Assembly: GCF_007859615.1 (NCBI RefSeq)
Contig: NZ_CP042295.1
Location: forward strand, 248,001-312,000
Direction: 5' to 3'
From: Mycoplasma anserisalpingitidis
GTDB taxonomy: Bacteria; Bacillota_I; Bacilli_A; Mycoplasmatales; Metamycoplasmataceae
DNA: 64,000 nt
In this document: in pieces, positions 42,784 through 56,544 of the stretch
Layout of the letters: the number at the start of each line of letters is the position of its first letter
Position numbering within the stretch: position 1 is the stretch's first letter
Made by a program: the position numbers and the translations under genes
The notes under the pieces: model-generated
Seen by the model: the letters and a program-made list of their open reading frames with translations, nothing else
What the model was told of the DNA's origin: nothing
Databases searched by the model: none

Positions 42784-45700
42784 ATGTCAGAAAAAAAGAA
42801 AAAAAGTTTAGTTATTGCTGGATTAACTGCTGCTGGATTATTAGCAGTAGGGGGGGCAGCGACTATTACTACACTTCACAGCGGTTCTAGTGAGACTGAA
42901 AAAGATCCAAAAGATCAACTTAAGGACGATTTAACAAACGTAAAAAATGATATTGATGATTTAATTAACTCTTTAGATACTGAAGACAATAAAGAAGAAA
43001 TTAAAATTCTTGAAAACTTAAAAGATAAAATAGATCAAGCACTTCAAGACCCTAATATCACTGAAGGGGACTTAAATTCATTAAAAGATGAAGCAAATCA
43101 AACTCTTCAAGATTTAATTAACAAGAAAAAAGAGTTTGACAAAAATCTTTTAGGAAAATATGATGAGACAAAAAATGTTCTTGATGAATATAAAAATTCA
43201 TTAGGCGATGATCCAAAATATAATTCTCTAAAAGAGAAGTTAGACAAACTTAATGAAAAACTTGAAAATTCAAAAAACAAACACTCTGAAAGTGAACTTT
43301 TAAGTAAAGAACAAATTCAAGAAATTAAAAAAGAGTTAGAAGACACAATTAAAGAATTAGATAAGATTAAATATGATAAATCATTAATCGACCTTGAAGA
43401 AGCTAAAAAAGCTAAAGATGAATTTTTAGCTAGTTTTGGTAATCCAGCTAAACCAGAATATGAAGACTTATTGAATAAATACAAAGATAAATGAGATGAA
43501 ATTGACAAAAACATTGAAGCATTACCTAATAGAGATGGTGCCACTTTAGAAGATATTAAAAAAGTTGAAAATATCATTAAAGATATTGAACTAACTACAG
43601 CTTTAGAAAAATTAGAAAAAGCACATGCTGACCAAAATAAAAAACTTTATGATTTAATTAAAGAAAACACAATTGAACCTCTTGATGATGAACTTCAAAA
43701 ATCTTGAGATAAATTATATGAGGATGCAAAAAGTCAAGCGAGTTTTGATGATGCTACAAACCAAAGTGTTCAAAAAATTGAAGAAGCTATCAAAAACTAT
43801 ATTGATGAGTCAAATCAAATGATCGAAGATTTAATAAATCTTAAAGACAGTGAAGATTTAGATAAATACAAAGCTATTCAAGAATTAAAAAATTTAATTA
43901 ATAGTTCAAAAGATTACTCTAATAATGAATTAAATGATTCAGATTATAGTGACATAAAAAATAAATTAGAACAAGCTATAGCACAGGCTGAAAAAATAGC
44001 AAATACTAATAAAGATCTTCTCACTATTGAACAAATTAAAGATGAAATTAAATCTTTACAAGAAGCACTTGAAAATGCTAAAGCTGAAAAAAATAAAATT
44101 GATTCTGAAAAAATTAATGAATTTAAAGATGAAATTAATAACTTGATTAAAGATGTTAATGATTTTATAAACTCAAATCTTAATACCAAAGGTGAAGAAG
44201 AAATCAAGAAAGAATTAGAAGAAGCGATTAAAAATAATACTCCAGATGATTTTGATGATTTAAATTCATTAAAAGATAAATTAGAAAATTTAAATAAAGT
44301 TTTCAACGAAGCTAAAGATAAAGAAAAAGAGCATGAGCAACTAATAAAAGATTTAGAAAATGAATTGGCTAAGGCACAGGATTTTTCAAATAATAATCTA
44401 GATGACAATAAGGACCTCGAAATAAAAAATCAATTACAAGATTTAATAGACAAAACCAAAGATCAAATTAATGATTTTTCAAACCAAGAATTAAAAGATA
44501 AAAAACAAGAAATCATTGATGCTGTTAAAAAAGCCGAAAATGATAAATGAATTGCTGATGAACTTGTGGAACTTAATCAAAAAATTATTCAAGCAACAAA
44601 TGTAATTGAAATAAATAAATTTAATGATAAAGGTGAGAAAGATATTCTTGATAAATTAGTTTCTTCTAGAGACAATGCATTAAATAAATATAACGAGATT
44701 AAATCAAGTCAAGATTTATCTAAGCTTAATGAAGCTAAAGAAGAGTGTAAAAAATTAGATGAAGCTATAAAAAGTTTTGAAATTGAAAAAGTGCAAAGAG
44801 ACCAAGCTAAAAAACAACTTGAAGAGTCAATAGACAATGCGACAAAATTCTTAAATAATTTAAATAGTTCTGATTATGACCAAATTAAAAAAACCCTAAA
44901 TAATGTTATTGAAAGTTCTCAAACAACAAAAACAGAAGGTGATAAGCTTGCTATCGAAGAAGCTATTGATAATTTATCTAAAGCTCTTCAAGAGGCTTGA
45001 TCAAATAAAAATTTAATCGACCAAGATAGAGAAAATAAAATCAAGATAAAAGCTGAATTAGATAAATTAATTCCTGATGTTGAAAAATGACAAAAAAGTA
45101 ATCTTAAAAATGAAGATGGTTCATTAATCAAACCAGGTTATACACAAATTGACAGTAAAACAACTGAAATTATAAATAACGCTAAAACTACTTCAGAAAA
45201 TACTAATTCTAATTCACAATCACTTAAGGAAGCTTTAGACACTTTAAAAACTGAATTTGAAAATGTTAAGATTCAATTTGACAATTATACGAAGTCATTC
45301 AACGAATTGGAAAATAAAATAAATGAATTAAAAGGTTTAATTACAAATGATTTAAGTGAACCAATTTATAAAGATATTCAAAAAAAATATCAAGTTAAAT
45401 TAGATAATTACAACAATGAAAAGAATAACAAAAATCTAGATCAATTTAAAGAAACTATTGAACAAGTTACTGCAGATATCGAATCACTTAAAAAAGAAAA
45501 AATTGAACGTGATCAGATTAAAGAAAGTCTTGAAAATTCTGTTCAAAAAGCCAAAGAATTTATTGACACTATCGATAAAAAAAATTCACTAAACACTCAA
45601 TTTGTAAGCAATTTAGAGTCTCTAGTTAGCAAAGCGAATGAAGAACTTAAAAAAGAAGCTGTTAGTGACGAAGAACTAAAGAGATTGCAAAAAGAAATCG

Positions 45701-48700
45701 ATGATGAGCTAAAAAGACTTATTGCTAAAAAACCTGTAGTTGATTCATTAATTAAATTAGAAAATAAAATTAATGAAATTAATAACATTATAAATCAAAA
45801 TAACTCAGCTGACCCGGGATTAAATTCAGCTTTAGAAGAATTAAAAACCGCTAAAAACAACGCACAAAATAGTTTTAATGATTCAATAAATAAAATTGAC
45901 TCAACTACACAAGAACAAGTTGATACAGTAATTGAAAATTTAAATAATGCATTAACTAAATTTAATAATTATAAAACTCAAAGAGAAGAGTCTAAGAAAA
46001 AACTTCAAAATAAAATTGATGAAGCAAATACTTTATTAGGTTCTTTAACCGACAGCAAATATGAACAAATTAAAAATGAATTGAATAAAGTTGTTGTTGA
46101 TTCTAATTCAACATTAACTAATGGTGACAAAGATGCATTAGACAAAGCATTAACCGAACTTGAAAATAAAATTAACCAAACAAATACAGCTAAAAAAGAA
46201 ATTGATAAAATGTATCGTGATATTGAATCTGCTAAACAAGCGATTCAAGAAACTATCACAAAAATGAATCAATGAAAAAATGGTAAGTTAGTTAAAGATG
46301 GTGAAAAAGAAATTTTAAATAGTTTCAACAACGCTATTAGCGAAGCAACTCAGACCAAAGATAAAATTGATGCAACCTTAAATGAATTAGTTGCTGCTAA
46401 TCAAACATTAAATCAAAAATTTAATCAAATAATTAGTGCTGAAAATGAATTTTCAATTAACTATCAAAAAGTTAATGGCAAAATTACTGAATTAGAAAAT
46501 TATACTAATAATAATTTAAATCAAAATATCTATTCAGATTTAAAATCTAAATATGATAAAGTTGTTACTGATTCTAGAAACTCTATTGATTCAAAAAACA
46601 CTGAAGCATTAAAGACTTTATTTAATGATTTAACTGACTCATTAAATGAAGCTCAAAAGGATAAAGCTGAACGTGATAAAGTAAGAAGTGAACTTCAAAA
46701 AAGTATAGATAATGCTAATAATTTAATAAATGGACTATCAAAAAACCAAGTTTATAGTAAATTATTTGAATCACTAGAAAATCTAAAAACTAAAGGACAA
46801 AGTCAATTAGGAACTTCAACTACAAATGATGCATTGTCTGCAACATCTAAAGAAATTAATGACGAAATTAATAAAGTAGTTGAAAAACTTAACGTAGTTA
46901 ATGAATTAAATAAATTAAACACTAAATTAGAACAAATAAAAACTGTTTTAGAACAAAATAAAAATGTTGATCCTGGATTAAATTCTGTAGTAACCACACT
47001 TCAAAATCAATATAATGATTCTAAAAATAATTTTGATAACTGATTAAATAATATCGACTCTAGTGTTGTGACTAATGTGGCAGTTGAAGAAAATAAACTT
47101 GATACAGCATTAAATACTTTTAATTCTGACAAACAATCACGAGAAAATTCAAAAGCGCGATTATCAAAATTAATCGAAGAGGTTAAAAATTATAAAGATA
47201 ATACTTTATCGACTAAAACTGATTACAGTCAATTAGCTACAAAAGTTCAAGAATTAATTGATAAATACACACCTTATTTAAAAAGTCAAACTAAGAGCGA
47301 ATTAGATCAATCCATTGCAGAATTGCAAGCTGAACTTGCTCAAATAAAAAATCAAAAAATATTAATTGACCAAGAAAATCAAACCGAAGAAGAAGTTAAA
47401 AAAGAAATTACATCATTAATAGCTAAAATTAGAGAGTGACAATCAGCAAATTTAACAAGTCGATTAAATGGTGCACTTATAAAAGAAGGTTATAAAGGTA
47501 TTAACGAAACCTTAGAAAGTTCAATCAAACAGGCAGAAGGTGTCAAAGACAATAATACTTCAACTCTTAAAGCTCTTAAAGATGAATTTTTACAACTTAA
47601 TTTAGCATTTAATAATGCTAAAAATAGTTTAACTTCACATCAAAACGCTTATCAAGGTTTAGAAAATGCAATTTCTAGTTTAAAATCTTTTGCTGATACT
47701 GAAAAAATTGGAACTGAACTTAAAGACAAATATTTAGCTATAGCAAAACAATATAATGACAGTAAAGATACAAGAAATGAAACTGAATTAATTGAAGATA
47801 CGGTTAAAGTTAATCAAGTTCTTGAACAATTAAGAAATGAAAAACGTGAACGTGATACTGCTATTAGTGAACTTGCAAATAAAATAACTGCAGCTAAAAC
47901 TTATATTGATTCTCTCCCTAAAAATGATTTAAGTTCTGGTATTTCTAGTTCACTTCAAACTTTAATTGATGAGTCAGCTTTAGTACAAAATTCTGATGTT
48001 TCAAAACAATCACTTATAGATCAAAAAGATAAATTAGATAAAGCAATAAGTGAAGCTAACACTAAAAAACCTACCTTAGAATCATTGATAAAACTTTCAG
48101 ATAAAATTAAAGAAGCTGAAAGTACACTTACTAAACCTGAATATGCTGGTGTAAGTACAGGTATATCAAGTAAATTGCAATCTGCAATTGAATCAGCAAA
48201 GAGATTTTTAGAAGAAAATAAAAATAATCTTGCTGCTTCACAAATTACAATTATTGATCAAAAAACAACTGAATTAGATACTAAGATCAAAGAGTTTATT
48301 GCTGATGTAAAAGAGTTTAATACTGCTAAAGAAAGCTTAGAAAAAGTTGTTAATGATGCACAAAGCTATATTGACACTACTTTAATCAACCCTATATATT
48401 CTGATATTAAAAGCGATTTACAAACCGCTATAAACAAAAAAGATGGCACCATTGCAAATGGTAATACTCAAGAAGTTAAGGATTTAACAGTTGAAATTTC
48501 TAATAAATTAGCTGAAGCTAAAGTTAACAAAGAGAAACTTGATAGTGAAAACAAACAAAAAGAACAAGTCAAAAGAGATATTCTTGCCCTTGTTTCTGAA
48601 ATGACAGTATGATCTAGAAATAATTTAACTAATGCTGGAACAAGAGAAATCAAAACTAAAATTAATGGAGCGACAAAAGCTGCTAATCTTGTTAAAAATA

Positions 48701-51700
48701 ATTCAAATTCAACCCTTGAACAGTTAAGAGATGCTTTAACAAAATTACAACAAGATTTTAAAGATTCTAAGAGTGATTATGAAACTTATAAAACAACTTT
48801 AGCTTCACTAGATTCAAAAATTAGTGAACTTCAAAGTTACATAAATGTAAGTTTAACTGAACCTATTTACGGTGATATTAAATCTAAATATCAAGCAATA
48901 GTTGATAAATATAATAAAGATAAAAATTCATTAACTCAATCTAAGTTAGTTGAAGCTATCACTACATTAACTAACGAAATCAATAATGCAAAACAAGAGA
49001 AAAGTGAACGTGATACAGCCAAAACTTCATTAAATAATAAAATAGGTGAAGTGAATACGTTTATTACTTCTTTAGGTGATTCAACAGTTTACAATAAACT
49101 TAAAGAGCCGTTAAATAATGGAATAACATCAGCAAATCAATTATTAAACAAAGCAAGTGATAATGCAACACTTAATGCTAAAACAACTGAACTTAATAAT
49201 CTTTTAACAAATGCTAACGCAGACAAAGCTAAGTTCGATGCTTTATTCAACTTAGAATCTAAAATTGCTTTAGCAGATAAATTGCTTAAAGATAACGAAA
49301 ATGCTGATAGTGGTTTAGCAAGTGTTATTAAAGAGTTAAAGGATACAAAAGACGCTGCAAAAACTAAATTTGATTCTTGAATGACTGATCCACTTAATTC
49401 AGATTCAACTTTAGTTAAACAAGAAGCAGATAAATTAAACGCTGCGATTGAGAAATTCAATGCTGATAAAGCGGCTCGTGAGGCTTCAAAATCAGCATTA
49501 GCAAATGCTACAGCTGAAGCAAACTCTTATGCTCAAGGTACATTAAATAAAGATCAATACCTTGAACTTAAAAATGAATTAGAAACTTTCTTAAAAGATC
49601 AAGACAAATATGCAACAACTGAAACTAAAGCAGAATTAGATGTAAGAGTTGAAAAGATTAAAACTAAACTTCAAGAAATTAAGAATCGTAAAGATGCTAT
49701 CGATCAAGCTGAAAATGAAAGACAAAATGAAATTTCAAAACTTGGCATATTGATTGAAAACGTTAAACAATGACAAAATGCAAACTTAAGAGAAGCTTCA
49801 AATAATACTATATTGAAATATCAAGGTTTAAGCCAAATTGATGGTGATTTAACTAAATATATTACTGTTGCAGAAACAGCTAAAAATAGACAAAGTTCAA
49901 CAACTGAGCAATTGAAAAAAGCTTATTCTGTTTTAGAAACAGCACATACCAAGGCACAAACACAATTATCTTCATACAATAACGCACATAGAGAATTAAA
50001 AGATAAAATCAGTGAACTTAAAAAATATGTTACTGAAACATTGAAAGCTCCTGAATACAAAACTATTCAAGATAAATATCAAGCTGTTGTAAATGCAAGT
50101 GAAAAAGTTCAAGATAATTTAATTGAAAATCAACTTAAAGAAGAATCAGCTAAATTAGTTACTGAATTGCAAAATGCTAAAGCTGAAAAAGAAAATCGTG
50201 ATAAAGAATTAGCTAAAGCTAAATTAGAACAATTAATTCTAACAGCAACTACTTATTCAAATGATTCAACTGATGGAGTTGGTGCAACTCAATATTCAAG
50301 CGTTAAAGCAACTTTAGTACAAGCAATTAATAATGCTAAAGAAAATATTAATACCTTAAGTAAAGATCAATTAAATAGCAGATACACAACTCTTGAGGCT
50401 GCATTAAACAAAGCTAAAGCGGATAAAATAGCTAAAGCTAAAGAAATCCACGCTGCAGCTTTAAGTGAAGCTGATACTTGAATTGCTCAAAATTTAAGTA
50501 AGAATAAACCTGCTGAATTTGGTAAAGGTAATTCGCTTAAATCAGATTTTGAAGCAGCTATAAACCTTTATAAAGATACTTCATCTAACGATGCAAACGA
50601 TATCTACCAAAAAGCACAAAATATTAAGGCTGAATTTGAAAAATTAAAACTCAATAAAGCTACAAGAGACGCTGCTGAAGCAAAATTGGATGCTTTATTA
50701 GTAAAAGCTACTGAATTAAAAAATTTAATGCCTGAAGATAATAAATTTAATACAGCTAAAACTAAATTAGAAAACGAAATAACCAGAATTAGTGGAGTTA
50801 AAAACTCATTAAATACAGAACAACTTCTTGAAGCTAATAAGAGTTTAGAAACCATATTCAATAAATCTGTTGAAACATATAGAAATAATCTTGAAAAATT
50901 AAATGCTAATGCCACAAGATTACTTACTGAAGCAAAAGATTTGAGTGATAAATTAAATCCTAAATATAACGATTTACAAACAAAAGTAAATGAAAGTAGT
51001 GCAAAAATTACTTCACTCGATTATAAACAAATTGCACAGTACTATAGCGATACAAAACCTCTTTATGATAGTTTAATTCCTAAATACAATAGTTTATTAG
51101 GAAAATCACAACAACTTGATAAACTTCTAAAAGAACTTGATGCAGAAATCACTAGAATGAAAACTGTACAAAACGGTAATGTAATTTATAAATATTGAAT
51201 CACTGAAGCAGAAGATAGATTAGCTAAAAACAAAGTATATAATTCAGAAGAACAAGTTCAAACTAACATTAATTATTTAACTAGATACATTCCAGCATTA
51301 AAAAATGTGGTTGCCGGAATTGATCAAGCATATGCTAAATACTTACCTGCTAAAGAAAATGCAGATGCATTTAGAAAAGCATTGAGTGGTTATACTGATT
51401 TACTTGCAAAATATGACCAAGCCGTCACAAACCCTGCTAAAACTTTTGAAGATCAGTTTATGGCAGAGGGTAAAGATAGTAAACAACTTACAGATGCTAC
51501 TGCCAAATTAAATAATGCTGAAGCTACATTTAGAAGTATTATCCAACCAACAGGAACACAAATTCAAAATAAAATAAGTGGTGATTGACAAAAAACTCTA
51601 ACTGAAATAGCTAAATTTGCAAAAGTTACTACTTCTCCAATTTCTTCGCATAAAGGAATAACTTTAGATAAAACTGCTTTAGATCAAAGAGATGCCTTAG

Positions 51701-53025
51701 TTAAAGAATATAATAACCTAAATCCACAAAACTTATTAAATACTTTAACTAATAAAATTACACAAAACATTAAACCAACATATAAAGAATATGATGATTT
51801 ATTAAAGAAATTAAATGGTTATATTGCTGATCTTAATGCAAAAATGAATAAAATCTACAATGATAACTGAACTAGAAATGGTGGAAAACATACTCACAAT
51901 CTAGCAAAACAAGAACTTGATAAAAAATTAAATGCTAACCTTCACTTAAATTCTTCAACTGGTTTATATGACAAACAAGCACTTGAACTTGAAAAAACAG
52001 TAACTTACACATATAATGGAAATGATCAACAAATATACTACAATTATGCTAAAGAAATACAAAAAGTTGTAGATTTATATACATTACATACTAATGAAAT
52101 GAATAAACGTAAAGCACGTCTTGAAGCTTCAACTCAATCATACAGAGATTCTGCTACATATAATAGTATGATTGAATGACAACAAAAATACAGTAAGTGA
52201 AATGAAGATCTTTTAGGTGGAGCTCACAATACTGATGAGCAATTTGTGAATGCAACTAGAGAATTTGCAAGTTATGGTATTGTAAAAGCACAAGATTTCA
52301 TTACAAATCTTTTTGGAAAACGTAATACTGCTGAGTACGGTGTTTATGAGTCATTTATATTAAATGAAATGCTTGAAAGTATCAATACTTTCAAAGGTTA
52401 TTGAGATAATTTTGGTGATAAAAACTGAGACAAACCATTAAAGATTGGTAGTTCTAAATATAATTCTTTAAGAAGATATGTTTTCACATATTATAGATAC
52501 TCTCCTTCAAAACCAAATAATACTGAAATTAACATTTGAAGTGAAAATGCTAAAAGACGTTATGGTATAACTAGCGATAATTTTAACTACGATTATCACA
52601 CTAGAGAAGCATCTGAACATGATAAGAGATATAATCATGAAGAAGGTGTATTAAACTGATCTCGTCGTGATTGAGGTTGAGTTAATGAATGAGATAATGA
52701 TAGAGCTCAAAGAATGAGAAATACTAATACAATATTTAATACACACGGTATGTACAGATTATTTACTGCTGCTTGAAATGACATCAAACACCTATGAGAA
52801 ATTTATACCGAAAAACTTAATCAATTAAATAATAAGCAAATAACTGAACTACAATTTGCAAACTTTAAGGTAGAATATCATAATTTATTTGAAAAATTAT
52901 GAAAGAACAACTATGTTACTATTTCCGATCCTATTCAAAAATACGCAGATAATTTAAGCATTACTTACTCTATTATGCACCCAACAAACCTTAGTTTAAT
53001 ATACGATTATATTAGCAAAAATTAA
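42784..53025 (+). CDS. giant helical-repeat surface protein (3413 residues)
   Basis: N-terminal basic tail and one membrane helix (LVIAGLTAAGLLAVGGAA, residues 10-30) without a lipobox, so a signal anchor. Residues 40-2900 are Lys/Glu/Asn-rich three-helix units like FIVAR repeats, arranged in superrepeats of about 390 residues: ADPGLNS, VDPGLNS and ADSGLAS mark phases near residues 1015, 1397 and 2178. Residues 2940-3413 are a different Trp/His/Asn/Tyr-rich domain (YNHEEGVLNWSRRDWGWVNE) with most Trp TGA-encoded. Probably an extended stalk with a terminal binding head. AAGGAG precedes ATG. No gliding-protein identity could be proved. Confidence 0.85.
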
Positions 53026-53036
53026 TCCCAAAAAGG

Positions 53037-53060
53037 CAAACCTAAAAGGTTTGTTTTTTT
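53037..53060 (+). terminator. terminator of the giant gene
   Basis: CAAACC-TAAAA-GGTTTG followed by T7. Confidence 0.85.
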
Positions 53061-53142
53061 ATAAAAATGATAATTTATTCAAACACCCGAATTAGAAAAA
53101 TTAAATAACAAGATAAACGACTCCAGAACCAAAAAAATCTTG

Positions 53143-53161
53143 TTTTTTTTTTTTTTTTTTT
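53143..53161. repeat. T19 homopolymer upstream of the ATPase operon
   Basis: Nineteen T's, 72 bases before the operon's -10 box. Confidence 0.7.
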
Positions 53162-53222
53162 GAAAAAACATATATATTTATAATATATTTAATTTTGTAA
53201 AAAAATATTGATATTAATTTTG

Positions 53223-53245
53223 CTTTTTTATCTATAAATAAGCGG
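53223..53245 (+). promoter_or_regulatory. promoter of the F1-like ATPase operon
   Basis: CTTTTTTATCTATAAATAAG then CGG, with TATAAA at 53233-53238. Nearly identical to the motif before the giant gene. GGAGG follows at 53251 before the first ATG. Confidence 0.65.
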
Positions 53246-53258
53246 TTTATGGAGGTAT

Positions 53259-54668
53259 ATGAATAGTATAAAATTTAAAATTAACTTAAGAAGAGTTTTT
53301 ACAGTTATTTCTATTATATTGATTGTAATATTCTGTGAAGAAGTACTTAGAAATTTTAAGAATTTTTTCACATTAAATGGAACAGTTAATAAGTATCTTA
53401 ATTTTCTTTTTGATAAATCGGATATAACCATTTTTGGTTCTAGTTTTGTTCTTGGTTATACTTTTGCTGCGTTTTTAATCACAATTTTCGCTTCCTTAGT
53501 TTATTCAATTGTTAAAATGTATCGTCATGAGCTAAAACTTGAATATTACATATTTTGATATATGATTTATATAGTTTATGCAAGTGTTGGTTTATTTATT
53601 TTCATTAATTATTTTCCTAATGATAAAATAAGTGATATTACTTATTCTACTTATTATTTCCTTGGTTTAATTTTGATCAATATTATTTATGATATAGTTC
53701 AGTTTATAACTAAAAGTGTTATTTCATATTTTAATCTTAAAATTTTTATTTATTTTATTTATTCGACACTTACTAAAATTATTGGTTATCTTGTTGGATT
53801 GATATTAGTAATTTCATTCGTTAATGGAGTTAATGCAAATGCTAATATGAATCAATTATTCATAAATAATACTTTTGTGGAAAAGATAAATAATTTATTC
53901 TTTGTTCAATCTATTAGATCTGCATTACTTTTCTTTGTTTTGATTTTTGTTAGTTTAATCTTAATCAGTGGAAATTGATTGTATTATTATTACTTGAATA
54001 AAGAAAGAAAAATACTTTCACAAACATTTTTTAGTGTTGTTATTTGTTTCTTGGCTTTATTTGCTTCAAATATCATCTACACTATTTATATGTTGATTAC
54101 TCAAAAAGTAAGTACTGGATTTATTAATATAGATAGTACTAGACATTGAACTTACATTATTTTTGGAGTTATTTTATTGTTTTGATTACTAACAAACATA
54201 GTATTATTTTGAAAAGTTGGTTCATATCGTCAAAACAAGAGTTTATTCACATTCATGATGTATTTAACTACTTTAATTTTTGTTGGTTCAACAATAATTT
54301 TTAGAATTTATGAAAAAGAACGTTTTTCGGCAATAACTTCATTAGTTATTAGTTCAATATTATGTTTCATCAACATCTCTAATTGAATATTTATGAGAAA
54401 GAAATTAAATTATAGACATTCACTTTTTGTTATTATCTCAAGTATTTTACTTTCTGGTTCGTTATTAGTTTCTTCAGTAGATATTTTATTAGTTAACCAT
54501 CAAAATACTTCAATTTCATTTATTCCTTCTCCTTACACCATTCCTGATTATTTACTAATGTGTGTGGCTGGAACTTCGTTGATTTTTTCAACATATCAAA
54601 TTATTAATTGATTAGTACTAATTATAAGATTATTAAGATTTAAAAAGAAAGGAATTAGTTATGAGTAA
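53259..54668 (+). CDS. polytopic membrane protein of the F1-like ATPase cluster
   Basis: 469 residues with about twelve membrane helices, few conserved charged residues and a basic C-terminus (LRFKKKGISYE). No similarity to F0 a or c subunits is apparent, which fits the unexplained X0 membrane part of mycoplasma F1-like ATPases. First gene of the operon; GGAGG 4 bases before ATG. Its last 8 bases overlap the next gene. Role in the complex is inferred from context only. Confidence 0.75.
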
Positions 54669-55179
54669 ATTTTTTAAGTTATTTAATAAAACTAATTTGT
54701 CTAAAAAAGAAGTAAATGATATTGCTGAATATCCAGAAGAATTTAGAGACTACTATAGATTAAGAAATGGTGATGAGTTTATTTCTTTTGAGATGTTACT
54801 TAATTCTTCATTACTTTTTTATGATCGTGAAAATGTTAATCAATTTCTTGACTTTATTAAAGCTAAAATTGATGAAAATAATGATAAACATCATCAATTA
54901 GTTTTTGATAAATTTGTAATTAATTGAATAAGAAACCCTAGATACGATAGTAAAAAACTAGTTCCTAGCTTGATTGAATCCGAAGATTCTAATTCACTAA
55001 GCTTAAACTTAAATTCCGCTAATGAAGAATTTAATGATATTTTCACTAATTTTAATTTACATATTAATGAAGTAATTTTTAATGAACTTAAAATTGTTGA
55101 AGTTTATCCCAACATAATTGTTTTTCTTGATCAATCAACTAAAAATCTTAAATGTCTATTTGGTAGAGAAGTTTTATAA
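54661..55179 (+). CDS. small protein of the F1-like ATPase cluster
   Basis: 172 residues, soluble, acidic, not recognised. MSKFFKLFNKTNLSKKEVND start, EFRDYYRLRNGDEFISFEML, and a C-terminal half NIIVFLDQSTKNLKCLFG. Frame overlaps on both sides (8 bases with the previous gene, TAATG with the next) indicate co-translation. Probably a peripheral subunit. Confidence 0.7.
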
Positions 55180-56066
55180 TGAATATTAAAAAAATAGAAA
55201 CTAAATTAAATAATATAAATCAAATTTATAAAATAGTTGAATCAAACAAAAACGTAACATTAATTAATATTCTTAAACTATCAAAATTAATTAATAATTA
55301 CTTTGAACGTTCGCGTTACAGTAAAGAGTTAATTAATAAAATTCAAAAAAAATATAATGTTACTCATGAATTATTAAAATCTTCATCATTAGTAAATTTT
55401 AGTAAAAAGAAAAATCATTTTTCAACAATCTGAGTGTACATAAGTGAAATTGAAAAATTTGACACTGACTCATATAAAAAACATGAAAACTCACTTTTAA
55501 AAAACTTTAATATTGGTTCAGATGTTATTATTGCAGTAGGCAAAAGAGCCGTTGATTTTGCTAAATTAAACAACTATAAAATAATTTTTGAAAGAGAAAT
55601 TAATGAAGTTGAGATTCTTTCAAATATTTTGCCTCAATATATTGAAAATTATCTTGAAATGAATGGGTTCCATAACTTAAAATTCATCATTAATTCTTCA
55701 AAAATTTTAGATAGTTATATAACTGTACTTCCAATTGATCAAAATAATTTTAGTTTTGAACAAAATAAAGGTATAAAACATAATTTAAATCATTTATCTA
55801 AAGTAAAAATTTACCCAAATACAACAAGTTTTATTGATAATGAAATTCATAACTATTTAACTTATGTTACACTTTCACTTCTAACTGAATCATCTTTAAT
55901 TTATGAAAAATATAATTTGGTTATCCAAAATAAAACATTAAATGATTTAGAAGAAAAAAGAAGAAAAACAAAAATTAAGTTATTGAATGAAAAAAGAGAA
56001 ATTGAAGTTGAACAACTTTCTTTATTAAGTAATAAAAAAGATATGTTACATACTAGCAAGGAGTAA
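55179..56066 (+). CDS. gamma-like subunit of the F1-like ATPase
   Basis: 295 residues. Layout matches F1 gamma: an N-terminal helix (1-75), a Rossmann-like centre (IGSDVIIAVGKRAVDFAK, YKIIFEREINEVEIL, FHNLKFIINSS), and a C-terminal helix of about 70 residues (LNDLEEKRRKTKIKLLNEKR). Sequence identity to bacterial gamma is very low, so this rests on architecture and cluster position. It would form the central shaft turned or held by the alpha/beta ring. Confidence 0.65.
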
Positions 56067-56067
56067 A

Positions 56068-56544
56068 ATGGACAAAAAGATAATATTTATTTCACAAAAC
56101 AATAATCAAATCACTTTTGATGCAAATGAAATTTACTCTTGTACTCAATTAGATGATAATTGAATTAAAATTTCTTCCCCATCAGTAGCTAGTTATAAAA
56201 AAACATTTCTTAAAATAAAAACAGATAATAAAGAAATTTTCTATTTTGTTCTAAATAATGTTTTTATCGAAAACATCGACGAAAACATTTTAGTTCATTA
56301 TTATGGTAAGTTTTCACAATATGTTTTTGATAAATACATTGAAAAAGATTTAATGCTCTCTTACAAAGAAAAAATAAGTGAATTAAATAACAAAATAAAA
56401 TATTTTGAGTCATTAAAATCTCTTAATATTACTACAAATACTTTTGAAAAAATAAAAACATTTAAAGATCAATTGTATTTATATAAAGCTTTATTTGATT
56501 TTCAACTTAAATTAATTTATGAAAGGGAGAATAATGAAAAATAG
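56068..56544 (+). CDS. epsilon-like subunit of the F1-like ATPase
   Basis: 158 residues: about 90 residues of beta-rich sequence (IIFISQNNNQITFDANEIYS, KIKTDNKEIFYFVLNNVFIE), then a helical C-terminus (SYKEKISELNNKIKYFE). This is the order of an epsilon subunit (beta-sandwich plus helices), directly after the gamma-like gene. GGAG precedes the ATG. Identification is from architecture only. Confidence 0.55.

Noticed and set aside
42784-53025. Gli349/Gli521-type gliding protein or MIB immunoglobulin-binding protein
   Set aside because: Size, position and helical repeats fit loosely, but no specific sequence feature of either could be recognised.
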